A stretch of DNA of 64,000 bases from Nemania diffusa. Lineage: Eukaryota > Ascomycota > Sordariomycetes > Xylariales > Xylariaceae. The stretch spans positions 1,426,001-1,490,000 of the forward strand of contig JBBPUQ010000001.1 in the NCBI GenBank assembly GCA_038501195.1, given 5' to 3'. The notes beneath the pieces were generated by a model. It was given only the letters and a program-made list of their open reading frames with translations, had not been told where the DNA came from and searched no databases. Both the position numbers and the translations under genes were made by a program. The first letter of the stretch is position 1, and every line of letters starts with the position of its first letter. Positions 22,401 to 36,780 of the stretch are shown here, piece by piece.

Positions 22401-24494
22401 TTTAAAACCTTTGGACTTTAATTTTTAAATTCTTCTATTTTACTTATTTTTATTTATTTCTATTTATATCTATTTATTACAAAAAAACAAAATAAAACTA
22501 ATTAAACTATAATGCTGCATTATTTTATTAATAGGGAAATTAGTTACTAAGTGGTTTGTTTTATTATACTGCTTTAGTTTTTTAACGTATATTTTTTAAA
22601 AATACTATTATAAAACTAAAAAATAACTTTTAAAAAGTAATGTTTAACTAGTCAATTTTGTTAAAATTAAAGCTTCTATTTATATAGTCCGCTAAAACAT
22701 TTTTAATAAACAAAAAACAAAGTTTATATAATTAGTTATAAGCTTGAACCTTTGCTACTTTTAAATATAATAGCTAACTTGGGTTAACTAGTTATAAAAT
22801 CTAGCAGAAATTATACTTTAATCAAAAAATATTATAAGCTTTTTTATTATTTTTTTATTTGATGCTTTTTATAATACTATTTAAACTAACTTTAGCAATT
22901 CCAATAGTTCAAAAATAAAAACACTTTTTTTAGCTATTTTTTGCTACAATTGCTTTACTTTTTTTAATCGCTTTATTTATTGTTAAGTTTTATTTACAAC
23001 AAACTTTGTTTGTTTATTTGTATTTTATTGCTAAACTAGTATTTGCAGCTAAGGTGTTTCGGGGATTATATATACAAACAAAAAAGCGTATAATAAATAT
23101 AGCACAAAATCTCATATAATACAAAAAATATTAAATACTTTTTAAATAAAGTTTTATATGTAGTAAATAAACAAGTGCTATATAATTTTACAACTTTGCT
23201 ATTTTTTGTAATATATTATATGTTAATAGTCCGTTTTTACAACTTTGTTTTTATATTATATTTATACAGATATAGTTGCTTCTTTTATTAATTTTATATA
23301 TGTAGTTTATTAAAATTTAAAACTATATTATTACAGAATAAAAAGTGCTATATTTTTATAGTACTTTTATATTTTTATATTTTTATAAATAAACTTTATA
23401 AATAAAGCTGTAGAGCTATATATAATTTATTATAAGCTATAACTATGCTATATTTTATAAAAACTTAGTTTCAACTTTATAGTATGTGTATATAAAGCAT
23501 TAAATATAAATATTTTATAATATAATCAATTTACTTTTTAACTCGGAAAAAATAAACTTGCTAGCAAAAGTATATTTATAACTTTATGTACTTTTAAATA
23601 CTTTTTTTTATTTTTGCCTATTTTTATTATATATAAAGCTAGCTTTTTGCTTTTGTAACAACTATATAAACTAAAAAACTAACTTCTAGATCTATCGATT
23701 TCAGCTAACAATTTTACTTTTTAAGCAAGTGTTACGTTCTTTTTTTTTCAAACTTTTGTATATTTTTCAATAGTTAGGTTTATATCTTTTGTTTATATTG
23801 CTATAGTATATATACTAAAGTACTAGAAATATTAAATAAAAAACTAATTTATTTCTAGTTTTTTAAAATAAACGAACTTAATACAAATATTTTTTTCAAT
23901 AGCGCTAAATTAACACTAAAATAAATAATTAAAAAAAAACAGAAAATATTTTAGCGTTGTTGTTTTATTTGTATATATATAACTATAAACAAATACTACA
24001 TAGTAACAAATTATAAAACATGTAATAATTAAAAAACAGTGCTTGAAAATATAAAATTATTTTTAAAAAGCAAAAGCAGCTTTATTTAAAAATATATAAA
24101 CTAAAGATTTTATTTTTAAACTATATATAAAATAGCTTATAATTTTACATATATATATAAATTTATATATATAACTAAAACTTTTAAATTATTTATATTA
24201 TATAATACTAACATTAATACTATATTTGTACATTCTAATAACTTTACAAAATTTTTCATATATACAGGACTTTCTTAAACAGCTTTTTTTAAAAACTAAC
24301 TAAAAAAAAACGATATAACATCAAGTTTGCATTTTTATATTATAGCTTTTAAACTAAGCAAGATTTAAGTATTTTTACAAATTATATATTTAACTTTATT
24401 ATTAGTTTCTAAATATATATCGAATAAATATTAAATAAAACGTTTAATATATTTATTATATATATAAAAAATTAACTTGCAATTGTTTGTATTA
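16481..24494. other. Long unassigned RIP-degraded block
   Basis: About 8 kb with no recognisable family. About 18,600-19,850 is strongly A-rich and G-poor on +, and one frame near 18,663-18,800 reads as a Leu/Lys coiled-coil-like stretch (KELKISKKLKTGLKTRISLL), perhaps a plus-strand coding relic. A 71-codon open stretch at 22,144-22,359 on + is hydrophobic with no homology I can name. Confidence 0.4.
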
Positions 24495-24836
24495 CTATAC
24501 TAGAGGCCCCTTGGGGTTAGAGGCAAAGAAGCCTTTGTTTTTAAAGGCTATATACATAAGCTATACAGGCTACGCAGCCCACACAGCTTACACAGCTTAC
24601 ACAGCCTACATACAGACCTTCGACAAGCTATAAAGAACAAAGGCAGCCTTTACTTTTAGCTTCTTTTTTACCAACTGTATGTTCTGCTGCGTTTTAAATA
24701 AATAAGTCTGTATTTTATATAAAAAATAACGCAGCTTTGAAATAAATTTTACTAAATAAATCTTAGTAGATCTTTTTATTAGCTGCATATAGCGTAGCAC
24801 TTGTATATAGCTGTAGATTAAATAAAGCCTATACAT
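24495..24836 (-). pseudogene. Less-degraded coding relic, C-terminal end of an unknown protein
   Basis: Higher G+C than its surroundings. On the minus strand one frame runs from 24,836 to a TAG at 24,495. It opens MYRLYLIYSYIQVLRYMQL, is Lys-rich in the middle, then has five in-frame TAG/TAA within 24,560-24,605, each where Gln would give a QAVQAV-like repeat, and ends FFASNPKGPLV. Gln to stop is the classic RIP product. The forward strand shows a matching short direct repeat, CACAGCTTA. Protein-like fragments may continue upstream to about 25,900. Family unknown; a retroelement or transposon protein is a guess. Confidence 0.5.
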
Positions 24837-27800
24837 ATAACTAGACTTTAGATCTTTAAGCTTAGTACAGATTTTTTTTTTTATTAAATTTATATTTTAC
24901 TTTTTATTATTACTTTATTTAACTATTTTTAACTGTACTTATTATTTACTTACTTTTTTACTTTTTTACTTATATATATATATTACTTATTTAATTTAAC
25001 TTTTTTGTTTTATATTACAAATATATGCTTTTTATTTAGTTTAACTTTTTTATTTTGTACTGCAAATTTATGCTTTTAATTTAGTTTAATTAAATCTTGT
25101 TGTTTTATTTTCTAAATTTACTTTGCTTATAAAATGAACTAAAAGCGCTAAAAAATACTCTTTGCAGTTATATGCAACAACTGCGGTTTAATATATCAAG
25201 TTAACAACAAAGTCTTAACTATCGACTAAAATTGTTATTATGTTTAAAAAATTATAATATTTGTTGCTTATTAATAAAGCTTTTTTAACTTTATTAGCAA
25301 TATAAGCTTATATTTTTATTATGTTTAAGTTTTACAATTTAACCTTTATTTCATTTAGTTTTACCAATTATATAATATTTTAAACACTATATTGCTTTGC
25401 TACTGTTTTTAAAGTCTACAGCTTTATTATTAATTTTACTACTATTTACTTTTGCAACAATTATAATACTACTATTAATACTGCTATTATATACTTAAAT
25501 GCTTAAGCAGTTACTTGTTGCTTAAAATTAAAAGTTTAACAACGCAGCATTTAACCAGCTTTATTTTTTAGCTAGTTTTTAACTGCCTTTTTTAATCAAA
25601 AAAACAAACTTGTTGCAAATTTCTATTATGTTTATTTTTTTATATTTACTAATTATATACTAACTTAGGCACAGTTACATGCTAAGCAATTTATATACTA
25701 GTTAAACAAATATTTTAGTTTATGTTTTATTATATACTTTTGTTTTAAAATTTCCGACTTTTTTATACTTAGTGCTTAAATAAAACATTATAACTTAAAA
25801 AAATTCAACTTAATAGATTTTATTTATCGTTTTTTTTAAAAATTTTAAATTTTTATAATATACTTAAACTAGTATAACAAAGTTTTCAAAAACTATACAA
25901 CACCTGTTTTTTGTTATTGCTACTTTTTAAATATTAATAAACATAACGTCAATTAAGTTGATTTTACATTGCAATTTTAAAATAACATAAGTTTAAAATT
26001 ATTTGCTATAAAATTACAAAAAAATAACAAAAACTAACTTAGCTTAAAAATATTGCTAGCTTAGCGCATTAGCTAAAAATTAGCTAGCTAAATAAATTGG
26101 CCGCGTTTTTTGCTTCGAAGCTTTTTTTTGAACAGGTAGCTATAAACAATATCATAGGTCAAACATTACTATAATTGTATTGCAAATGCTGCTGCAGCTA
26201 AGCAATTAGTCTATTTAAAGTTTCTAGTAATAAACAGGTGTTTTTTAAATAGTTAGTTAAGCTTAAAGCTTACAATATTTAAAAAGTTATTACTATATAC
26301 AATACTATATATAATGTTATATAGTAACATTTATAGTTATAAAAAATCTTGCTTAACAAATAAGTAACTTGGCTATAATGCCTTTTACTAGCAAAACAAG
26401 TTATATAATAGCTTTTTTTTTGTTTTTTTTGCACCAATTGCAAAAAATCAATTAATTGACTAACTTGTTTATTTTACTTGTTTATATTAGTTAAGTTGAT
26501 TTTTAATTTAACTTTAGTAACTAAACTTAAATAATATCTATAAATGTAAAACAAACGTTTTGTTTAGCTATATAATTACAAAGTTTTATTTATTAAGTTA
26601 AAAACAATATATATTTTATTATTTCAGCTTTTATATTTTAATAACTTTTTGTAGTTTAATAGTAAAAGCATTGCATATAAAACAGCAACTTATCGATTTT
26701 TTTTTGTTTTGCTATATTATTTAAAAATTAGCTTTCCAAGTTTTTTATTTTGCTTTTTTACTTTTAACTGATTTAGCGCTTTACAGCACCTTTTATATTC
26801 GCCACAATACTTCTCAAAAGTATATAAATTTAAAACTTTAGTACCTAAGTTTACAAAACTTTCAAAAATGCTACAAGCTGTAAAATATATCAAGCTAAGC
26901 AACTAAATACCAGTAAAGTTACTAAAGCTGAAATAAACAATCTTTTAATTAAAAAGCAAACTAAAAGCTGCAACATATTAGTTGTTATAGTATTTGCAAA
27001 GTTGGTCTTTAATACAAATTATCAAAGTATTACTAAATAGTAACTAGTTATTCTAGCTAGCTATAGTTATTGTAGCTGCTATATAACATACTTTATTTTT
27101 AATGCTTTACTTATTATATACAATATTAAAAGTTTATAAGCATGCTATTATACTACTTGCTTTTTTTTTAGTTATTATTACAAGCTACAATAGCTTTTAT
27201 GCTCTGTTTAAAGTTTTTAGCACTTATTAACTTGTTGACATTTAACAAAATATATTCTTATTAAATCTTTTAGCTAGTACAGTAAACTTTTTTAGCTTTT
27301 TAGCAGTTAAACTAAATAATGCAATAATATTTAATAACTAATAAGCTTATATAGTTTATAGCATTTATTGCTTTGCTAGCAACTTTTTAACAACATGCTG
27401 TAATATTAACTATATAAGCGCTAATTAAAGCAAACTTTTAAATACAGCTTTACTACTTAAGCTTAAAAATATATTAACAACAAACATAGCTTTATTAAAA
27501 TTTATTATACTTTTAAGCTTTTTTGCACCAATATAAAGCTTTATTTAGTTTTACTAATTAAATATCATTTATTTTTTAGCATTTTACCCGTTTTTTACTT
27601 TTTTATATATTATAAACCAACTAAAATCTAACAAACTACTTTTGATAAAAAAAGCATAGGCTAACTTTAAAACATAATATCTACATACCTATACACTACG
27701 TTAAAATAAACTTTTTTTTTTACGCCAATGTAATACTAGCTTGCAACTTAATATATAAAATAAATAAAAAAAATTTTACTTAATATAATTATTTTAAGCT

Positions 27801-28960
27801 TTATTTTGCAAAAAGTTTTAATATATAGCTATTTACTTAGCTTAATTATATATTATCAAGCTTTAATAATTATAAAGCGCCGTTGTATACACTAGTGCTA
27901 CAATATAGTCCAAATAGTTTATATTATTTTAAACTGCTATACTTAACAGAGTAAAACAAGGTATAAAGTTTTTAGTAAATATAGCTAAAAGCAACAACGC
28001 TATATTTTTAAATAAAATAGCAAAACATATTTTAGCTTTAATTTTTTCAGTAAATAAATATTTGTTTTTATTTAATAAACTTAAAAAGTTGTTTTTGTAT
28101 ATGTTTTGATTATATAGCACAAAATACAAAATATAATAAAAAAACTGCTAGTTTTTTCTGCGGCTTAACTGTTTATAAACATTAATTAACAAAAACGCTT
28201 TTAGTTTTTTCTTTTACTTAAAAAAATCTAAATATAGCAAGCAACGCTTTTTAACTTTATGCTTGTTTTATTTACGTATAATATTATTAATATCGTTTAA
28301 TAATACATAAATTGTTAAGTAGCTGTTTGTTTTTTTATTTACAAAGCAAATATTTGTATTTTTAAAGTTATTATTACAACTTTGCAAAAACATTTAATCG
28401 TTTTATTTTAATTTACGTTTGATTTAGTTTAAAACATTTTTGTTTACAGTGTAAATTTTGTTGCTTATTTTTTGCAAGTTAAACAAATTACTTAAGCTTT
28501 GCTAATTTTAACTGTTGTTTTGCTTTTTTAGTAGTATAGTTGCTAATAGTAAAATTGCTACAATTGTTTAAGCGTAAGCAGAAATATATATAATAATATT
28601 ATTTAGTTAGCTATTATAAAAACAGTATAATATATTATTGTTATTTAAATATAATGCAATAGCTACTAATTAAATGTTATAATTATTTATTATTAGTTAT
28701 AAAAAAGAAACTAAAGCTGTTATTTATAATATGCTGCAACTAAAAGATATAATTTGTACTGGCAAAAATATCTTAAAAAAAAATTTAACAGGCAAAAAAA
28801 AGCTAAATAATAACAACAAAAAAGAAAACTAGTTTGTGCTGTATATAATATATGCAATCTTAATATAAGCAGTTAGCAGTATAATATACAAAATAGTAGT
28901 ACTTAAATATAAATTAGTTGCACAAACTAAAAAGTTATAACAATTTAAATAAAATTAATA
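24837..28960. other. Unassigned RIP-degraded sequence
   Basis: T-rich on + from 24,870 to about 25,800, consistent with minus-strand coding relics. Short open stretches on - at 26,717-26,902 and 27,929-28,129 look partly protein-like (for example EKYCGEYKRCCKALNQLK) but cannot be assigned. Confidence 0.35.
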
Positions 28961-29064
28961 GTAGTTATAAAATAAGTAAAAATTATAAAATAAGTAGAAG
29001 TTGTAAAGTAAATAAAAGTTGTAAAATAAGTAGAAATTATAAAGTAAGTAGATATTAAAATAAG
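28961..29064. repeat. 18-bp tandem repeat
   Basis: Between five and six units of an 18-bp motif like AAGTTGTAAAATAAGTAG. Units differ mainly by G/A exchanges (GTTGT against ATTAT, AAGTAG against AAATAA), the transition type expected from RIP. Confidence 0.75.
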
Positions 29065-29743
29065 TTTTAGCAATTTGCTAAATTTAAATTGTTTTACAAA
29101 CTTATAAGTTATATATTTAAACCTTATTTAGCTAGCAAATATTATAATATAAATAGTATAAAAAATAAGCTTTGCAAATTAGTCTAATCTATTAACTAAT
29201 ACTTAAGTAAAGCTTTAAAGCATATATTTTCTTTAAACATGTTATATCTGCTGCTTTTTATTATATAATTTAACAAATTAAGTCTTACTAAAAGTCACTG
29301 TTTTTTTTTTGCTTTGTTATTATTTTCAACTAATTACAAACTTTCTATAATTTTAAAGTAAATTATTTCAAAAGTAAATTTTATTTTTTTATTTAGTTTT
29401 ATTAATTAAGTCGCTTTATTTGTACTAATATTGTTATAATTTAATGCTTAAATATCTAACAAATGTATTGCCAACGATTTTAAAAACTTTTAGCTTACAA
29501 AACGACGTAAAAATATAGCAGAACTATCTATAAATCTGCATACAATAAAAGCGCGCACACAGAGTGCAAATTTATCTCTTGTGCAAAAAAATTATAAAAA
29601 AGCTATAACTACAATAAAACGCTAAATATTAAAAAAGCAATTGAGCTAGTTAAAAAAAAACCCCAATGCAGCTTTTAAAAAATAAGCTAGTACTTATTAA
29701 CTAATTGCAACTAAAGTTAAAAATCACTAGTATGTTTTTATTT
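29065..29743. other. Unassigned desert sequence
   Basis: No gene or repeat identified. A slightly GC-richer patch lies near 29,550-29,575 (GCGCGCACAC) without evident function. Confidence 0.35.
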
Positions 29744-29854
29744 TATATATTAATTTTTGTACTAATTTTTATATTAATTTTTGTATTAATCTTTATATTA
29801 ATTTTTATATTTATTTCTGTATTAATATCTGTATTAATTTTTATATTAATTTAT
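29744..29854. repeat. 12-bp tandem repeat
   Basis: About nine units of ATTAATTTTTRT, with the R position alternating G and A. Similar words (ATTAGTACATAA and ATTAGTACAA) recur at 31,276-31,318 and 46,026-46,065, so the motif is dispersed. Confidence 0.75.
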
Positions 29855-32800
29855 TAGTTGCAAACTTCAAAAATATCTTAAACAATTTACAGCTAACTTT
29901 AATTTCAAACTTTTTAAGTTTAAGCTATTTATTTGTACTTTTATATATATAAACTCTAATGATAAAAACGCCGGTTTTTCTAAAAATTGTAAAAACTAGC
30001 TTAAAATTATTAACATTTTTAAAAACTACTTTAATTATTTAACATATGTTGCTAAAAACAATAAAGCTAACAATGTTTAATTTTAAAATTCTTAAAAACA
30101 TTTGCAAAATTATACATATATAATAGCTTTATTTTTAGTCAATAAAAATTGTTTTAAGTTGTTTGTTAAACAAAACATTTTTGTTTATAAAGCAGTTTAT
30201 AAAGTATATTTACTATTATTTTATTACTTTTAAATTAATATGTTGCTAATTTATTTATAAATTATTCAACTACAGTAGCTTTAACTAAATATCTTTAGTT
30301 TAAACTATATATATTAAAAGCACATAATAAACAGTATATATAATAACATTACTTTATATATTAAACAGTTTGTTTAAAGCTTTTAATTTTTTTAGCAGTT
30401 TTTTAAAAAAAATTGTACAAAAAAACTTTGTCGCATAAGTTTAAATTAATACAAAAATTAGTATAAATAGTTAACTTATTAAAAAAAAAAATACCTTGTT
30501 TATTATACATAAAAAAAAGCTATAACTAGCATATTAAAAAGTTTTTTTTACAAAATCAAAACTTTTTATTTACACTTATATTATTTTTATTATTTAGTTT
30601 ATAACATTATAAAAACAAATAACACTAGTATAAAAATTAAAACTTTGCTTAATTACTTTAGCTTTTTTGGTTTTAATGTTACTAAATTTTATATACTTTT
30701 TAACATAAAAAAAAAACGTTTTTTATACGCATTTACTAGTACTTGCTTTAAAAATATTAAAAAATAAAAATCGCGTTTTTTTAATGCTGCAACAAAATAT
30801 ACATTATTTTATTAACAATTTACATAAGTTTTTTTGCTGTTTAATATTAATACTATATTAATCTTATATTTTTTTTTAGCTATAAAAAGTTACGATTTTT
30901 AAAATATTGCTATTTACGTTATATAATATTTTTTTAAAACAACAAATTAAATTTATTTTTTTATTTCAGTATACTAACTACATCCAGTATACTATAAAAA
31001 ATTATTAGCTTTAAATACTTTGTTAAAAATGTTAATATTGAAAAAAATAAATATTTATTTGTTTTTAGCACTAGTTGTTTTTAAAGCGTTAATATATAAA
31101 ACTTTTTTTACAATTTTAACAATGTTACTTTTTCAAGTTATGTTATAGCTGCTTAAGTTCTTAATTTGCTTTGCTTTTTAAAAACTTTTTTTTAAATCTT
31201 TAAAATTTTTCAAAAAAAAAAACATACTATTATAAAGTTTAGTCGTTAAACTTTTGCTTTATAGTTTTATCTATATATAAATTAGTACATAAATTAATAC
31301 ATAAATTAGTACAGCTATTAATTTATGCATATTTATTAAACACTTTTTATATTTTTTAAGTATTAAAACTTATTATTTGTAGCTATTTAGTTAAGCAAAA
31401 AGTTTGCTTTAAGTTTTATCAAATAAATTTAGTTGTTAAATTAAAATTTAACGCAGCTAAACTTTTAAATGCTACAAACTAAAAACATTAAACGCTGCAT
31501 ACAGTAACTGTTTATTTAACTAGTTTAGCTAACCTGTTTATTTAACAGAAATTTAATCGTTTATATTGTTTATATTTAAAAAGATTTGCTACACACTAAA
31601 AAGTTTGTCAAATAGCTTTTTTATAGTTGCTTTTAAAACAGTGCACTGCTTGTTTTCAAACTAGCCAATTTAAAACTAAATTTTTTTCAACTAAAACAAA
31701 TAAACAAAATAGCCGTTGTTTAAAATAACTAAAATAGTATATGCACTAAAGTTTTTAGTAACAAATTGTTTTATTTTTTTAACAAATAAAGTTTAATTTG
31801 CTAGTTTTAAGCTATAAATAACGTAAAAAAACTTCTAGCTTATATAATGCTAGTTTCAAATTTAAACACTTTTAACTGTTTTATTTAATTTTACAAAAGC
31901 AGAATAGTTATAAAAAATTTTATAAAAGCGCACATTTGCGCTAGCGTAATTGACTTGTTTGTTAAATCTTTTATTATTATTTAAATTGCGCAATTTTACA
32001 AACTTTATAAATTTGTTGTCAAACATATTAATAAATTTAAAAAAGCTATTATAAAATGTTAACATAGGCTAAAACTTTTTAAAAGCAAATAAATAAAACT
32101 AGCTTACTAGTTTAAAATATGTAAAATATATATTATATGCTAATTAAACAAAAAAATAATAAATTGCTATGCTATAACAAAAAAATATATAGTTTTAACA
32201 ACATAAATTAATTAGTTATAAATTAAAGCGTTAATTAAAAGCAATATATAAACTACTTATAAATAAACCAGTTATATATATAATGTGTTAACTATTATAT
32301 AGCTACGTAATAGTAAATATGCAACAAAACAGCAAAGCGAAACTAAAAGCTAAAACAAACCTTTAGCAAAACGCGCAAACAATCTAGCAACAGTAAACTT
32401 CGAAAATAAAAAACAGTATAATAGTTTTATAATTACATATACAAGTAAAAATAAGCAAATAATAAAATAATAAAGCCTTAAGTACAAACAATAAATTAAA
32501 ATATGTAAAGTTAGCTTTTGCTAAATAAACAACAGTTAAGTTGATAACTATATCAAGTAACTAGCAGGTAAACTAGCAAGTAAAGCTACTGGCAGGTCAA
32601 TAAAACTAAGTCAGTAAATGTAACTATAAATTTTTAGAAGTTTTTGCAGTGAAATAAAATTGTATATTGTACTAAAAATCTAATTTAATAAATAGCTCTA
32701 ACAAATAAAAGATTATTAACTAATTAATTATTAGTTGCACACTGTTGTTAATATTGTTATTTAAGCTTTAACATTTTAATACTTTAAATTATATTTATTT

Positions 32801-34387
32801 AATTTTATGCGTTTGCTACGCTGTATATATTAAACACTAAAATTAAAAATATTTCAGCAATTAAACTAAGGTCTGGTGCACTAGTTAAGTTAATAAACAA
32901 AGCACTATATAAAAATAACATTAGCTTTTTTAGCTTCGACTTTTGATTTAATAATGTAAATAATTTAACGCAATTAGCTGCAGGACTATAAGCAAAAAAC
33001 ACTATTTAATATTGCATACTAAAGCCAAAATGCTATATGTTGTATATTTTACTTAGTACTTATAATACAGCAAGCGATACAATTGCTAACAGATTTAGTT
33101 GCTGTATAAAGAAGCTATAATATAGGTGTTTAGTAAGTATTTAATATATACTTGTTATTATGTGTGCTTATTGCTAAATAATATTGTTTGTTGGCTATAG
33201 CGTATTATATCGCACAAAGTAAATAAATAGTGTAATGTTATCATTTAAAACAGGTTTTGCTGATTTTACTGTTACTTCAAAAAAGGCAACTTTACTAAAC
33301 TAGTACTGCGTTTAAATAGCTAACAGTATTAATATTAATGTTTTAATGTAATAAAATAAAAAAAAGTAAATAAAACACTTATGTGCTAAAAAACTTAAAT
33401 TAATAGTAAATAATTAACATATAACATTTGTAGTATTTAAACATATATTATTAAATAAAACAGCGTTAACGATTATATTAACTTAAATAACAGAGTAAAA
33501 TATACAAAGGCTTAAAGTGCAAGCTGGTTTTTTATTTATAAGCTTGTAACAAACAAAATCAGCTGTTTTTATAGAATAAGTAGCGCTTGGCTAAAACTTT
33601 TGCTGCTTGTATTCTTGTACTACAAGTTGTACAAAACAGCTAAAATTTTGTTACAATAGTTTATTGATACTAATATTTTTTATAATTAGCTAACGTTAAA
33701 CTGTTTATTTAGTAATATTAACAAAACGTTGTTTGCAGTGTTAAAAAACCGTTGGTAATATAAAAACCATGCATTTTTGTAATCATTAAAAATAAAGTTA
33801 GTTTATCGGCGATATAAAAGCGCTGCTTTTTTGTAAGCATAAGTTATTATTACAATTTAGCAAACTTTTTAATAATATGCTAAATAAACTAGGTAATATA
33901 TACAAATGCAGAATTGATAGCAGTAAAAATTTAATGTTTTAGCGTTAAATAGCTAAGTAACTAAGTTTAAATTAGTATAAATATATGCAAAAGTAAAAAA
34001 AAAAGCAGTAAATACTTAAAATAAAATAAAAAAACTTGCAATAGCTTTTTTAATTTGTTTGTAATAATAAGTGGCTTTATAGCTAGCATTAAATATATTA
34101 ATTTGCAGAAAATTATAAAAGCAATAAAAATTTGGCTATATACTAAAGGTTTATAAATAACAGTAATAAAAAGCAGCTTTTTTGCTATTTAGCTGCTTTA
34201 CTGTTTACTTTTTTTAGAAATTTAATTTTATAAGGCTTGCTTATAAAGCTTGTATTGCTAATTTATAGAGCTTATAAAGCTTATTTATAAAGTTTACAAA
34301 ACCTGTTTTTTTTGCACTTTTTTAAATGTATCTTTTTAAATGCACTTTTTTTTATTACTAATTACATAGTGTATTTATACTGCCTAA
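29855..34387. other. Unassigned RIP-degraded sequence
   Basis: Two minus-strand open stretches, 31,862-32,065 and 32,805-33,002, have protein-like composition (for example ALFINLTSAPDLSLIAEIFL) and could be pieces of one decayed minus-strand gene. Between them all frames are closed. No family recognised. Confidence 0.35.
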
Positions 34388-34429
34388 CTTATACTACTTA
34401 TACTACTTATACTACTTATACTACTTATT
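34388..34429. repeat. 9-bp microsatellite
   Basis: Between four and five units of TTATACTAC in perfect tandem. Confidence 0.85.
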
Positions 34430-35099
34430 TTTAACTTTTTAAATCTGTAAAACTTATTTACAACTTTTACTTTTTTTAAACTTTTTATTTAAACTAATTT
34501 GTTTTATTTTATTAAATTTACGCTATATACATTTTTAGATCAAAAAAATTTAGTATATAAAATATTTTTTTATTGCTATTTTCAAACTTTTTTTTACTGC
34601 TAATATTTTTTAAGTTATTTATGTTAGCTTAAGTTGCTTAAATAGTTTTTTTACAACGCTGCGCTAGTTAAGCTTTTTTTTTTGCGCTTGTTTTAGCTTT
34701 AGCTGTTTAAACTATAATAATTTTGTTAATAGCTTTAAAATCTAAAAAATACAAAAGCATACAATTTGCAAATTAACATATGCTATTTTTTTAAGCATAC
34801 AATTTATTTTATATATTTTCTGTAAAATTGATTTTTATAGGCTTGATTACTTGCAACGCTGCAAAAGTATATATATTTATTATAGTTATGCAGTTAAAGC
34901 TTTGAAGTTTAAAATAAGCTTTTGTAGCTGCAAAATTTAACTATTTAAATATATTTTGCATATTTTGCTAATATTGATAAATAACTTTTAATATTAGTAA
35001 ATTATTAACTATTAGTTTATAGTTTTTTGCTATAGCTGTTTTATTAACTTTATTTTTTGCTTGAAACTTTTTTTTTAATTTTTGCTACTTATTTGCATA

Positions 35100-36780
35100 T
35101 ATAAGTTGACTTATTTTTTTTAGCTTTAGCTTTTAACTTTTTACTTTTAATTAATTTACTTTGTCGACTTTTGTGATTTGCTGCTTGCAGTTATATATCG
35201 CCGGCAGTTAATAGCTTATGCTTTTTTATAACTTTAGTTTTTTTTCTGTTTTTTTTTCAGCTTATTATATAATTATAAAAACGCTTTGCTTTATTTTTTT
35301 CTTTTTTTTTATCAATTGCTAACTTTATTAATATATAAACAGGTTTTTGTATAACTTTTAAAACAAATAAAGTAAAAAAAAGCCAGTTGTTTTTATGTAC
35401 TTTTAAACGCTATTTAAAATACTTATATGCTTTTTTAATAACAGCATGCTTATTAGCAGCGTTATAGCATTATTTTTTTTTAAGCTATTTTTTTTATTAA
35501 CTAACTTTTTTTTAAATTGCTTTAATGAAAAAATTTAAAAAACTATAACGTTATTATTGCTACTTTTTTTTTTATTTGTATTATTTTATTTTGCTAATAT
35601 ATAACTTTATATATACTTTTTTTTTAAATTAGGCACTTAAAATAGTTAACCGTTTAAAAGTTTTTTTATGTACTAACTTTAATGTAGCTAAAAAGCTGTT
35701 TTTTGCATAATTAACAGCTTTATTTTATATAGCTAAAAATATTTTATTGCTTAAATGGGCTTTATATGCTTAAAAGATTTTTATATTTAACAGTTTAAGT
35801 TTATAAAATATATAATATAGCGGCAAAAAAGCAATGATTAAAACTATTTTAGCTTTTTTTTTCAAGCTAATATGTTTTGTAGCCTTTATTGATATTAAGC
35901 AATAAAAGCTTTTTTTAGTTATAATTAATTAGTTTAATATAACAATTAAAGTAGCTAAGCTAATTTAAAGCAATCAAGTTGCTGATTTGCCTGTTTTTTA
36001 AAAAGCAAATTAGCGTTATGTTGTTTAAGTTATTGCTACCGATTTCTTTAGATATTTGTACAGCTAAAATTATTACTTAGTTAGATATTACATTTTTGTC
36101 GGCTAAAACTAGCTTAATAATAGTACTATATATTTAAAAGTTTAAATTAATACGCTGTAGGTTTTTTGTTTTATAACAAGTTTATACTGCAATATTGTTT
36201 ATACAGCTTAAACAAACTTTTGTTTTATTTATATTAAGCAAATATTTTGGTGTTATTTTGTTAGTTTTATAACAAATTTGTAAAGTTTTATACTATATTT
36301 TAAAGTTAGCGTAATTATTAGCTAACTTTATTTGTAGTAACTGCAGCTTTTTTTTTATTTGTTTGAATATATTACGATTTTTAGCTAAAAATTGACAAGT
36401 TTATCGATATTATATTTAACAAACTTTTTGCTAATTAAAACAATTGATTTTTGATATTTTGTTGATTATACGCTATAAGCAGTAGAAGTTTATATAAGTG
36501 CTTTAAAAAACAAGTTGTTACATAGTACTATGTTAAGCTATTTTTAATAAATTATTTACGACTTTATTATAACTGCTGTTGTATTAACGGAAATAGTAAC
36601 TTTTATAGCGGCTTTTTTGTTTTTGCGGTATGGTGTATTAAAAGTTTGCGCGGCTGTTTTTATTTTTTTGAAATAGCTTTTTTGGTACGCTTTTGCTGCT
36701 AGCAGTACTTTTGCTTCAATAAAATCGGGGTTATTAAAAGGCTGTATGTTTTAGACGCTATGTACTGCTTGTTAACTAAA
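35100..36780 (-). mobile_element. RIP-degraded pogo/Fot1-like DDE transposase
   Basis: Cut-and-paste transposase relic, read on the minus strand with many stops. Order and size (about 1.7 kb) fit the family. The N-terminal helix-turn-helix is at about 36,715-36,600 (EAKVLLAAKAYQKSYFKKIK, then TAAQTFNTPYRKNKK). The first catalytic segment, normally N-x-D-E-T-G, is at 36,236-36,219 and reads NINKTK, so Asp, Glu and Gly are all changed by G-to-A. After it come LQRINLNF, then IIKLVLADKNVIS, matching the usual run before the second Asp. A degraded Leu-Pro segment near 35,830 stands where LPPHSSHxLQPLD is expected. The C-terminal basic region is at about 35,230-35,130 (KKHKLLTAGDI, then LQAANHKSRQSKLIKSKK). 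The catalytic acids are lost, so it is inactive. Terminal inverted repeats were not found. Confidence 0.75.
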
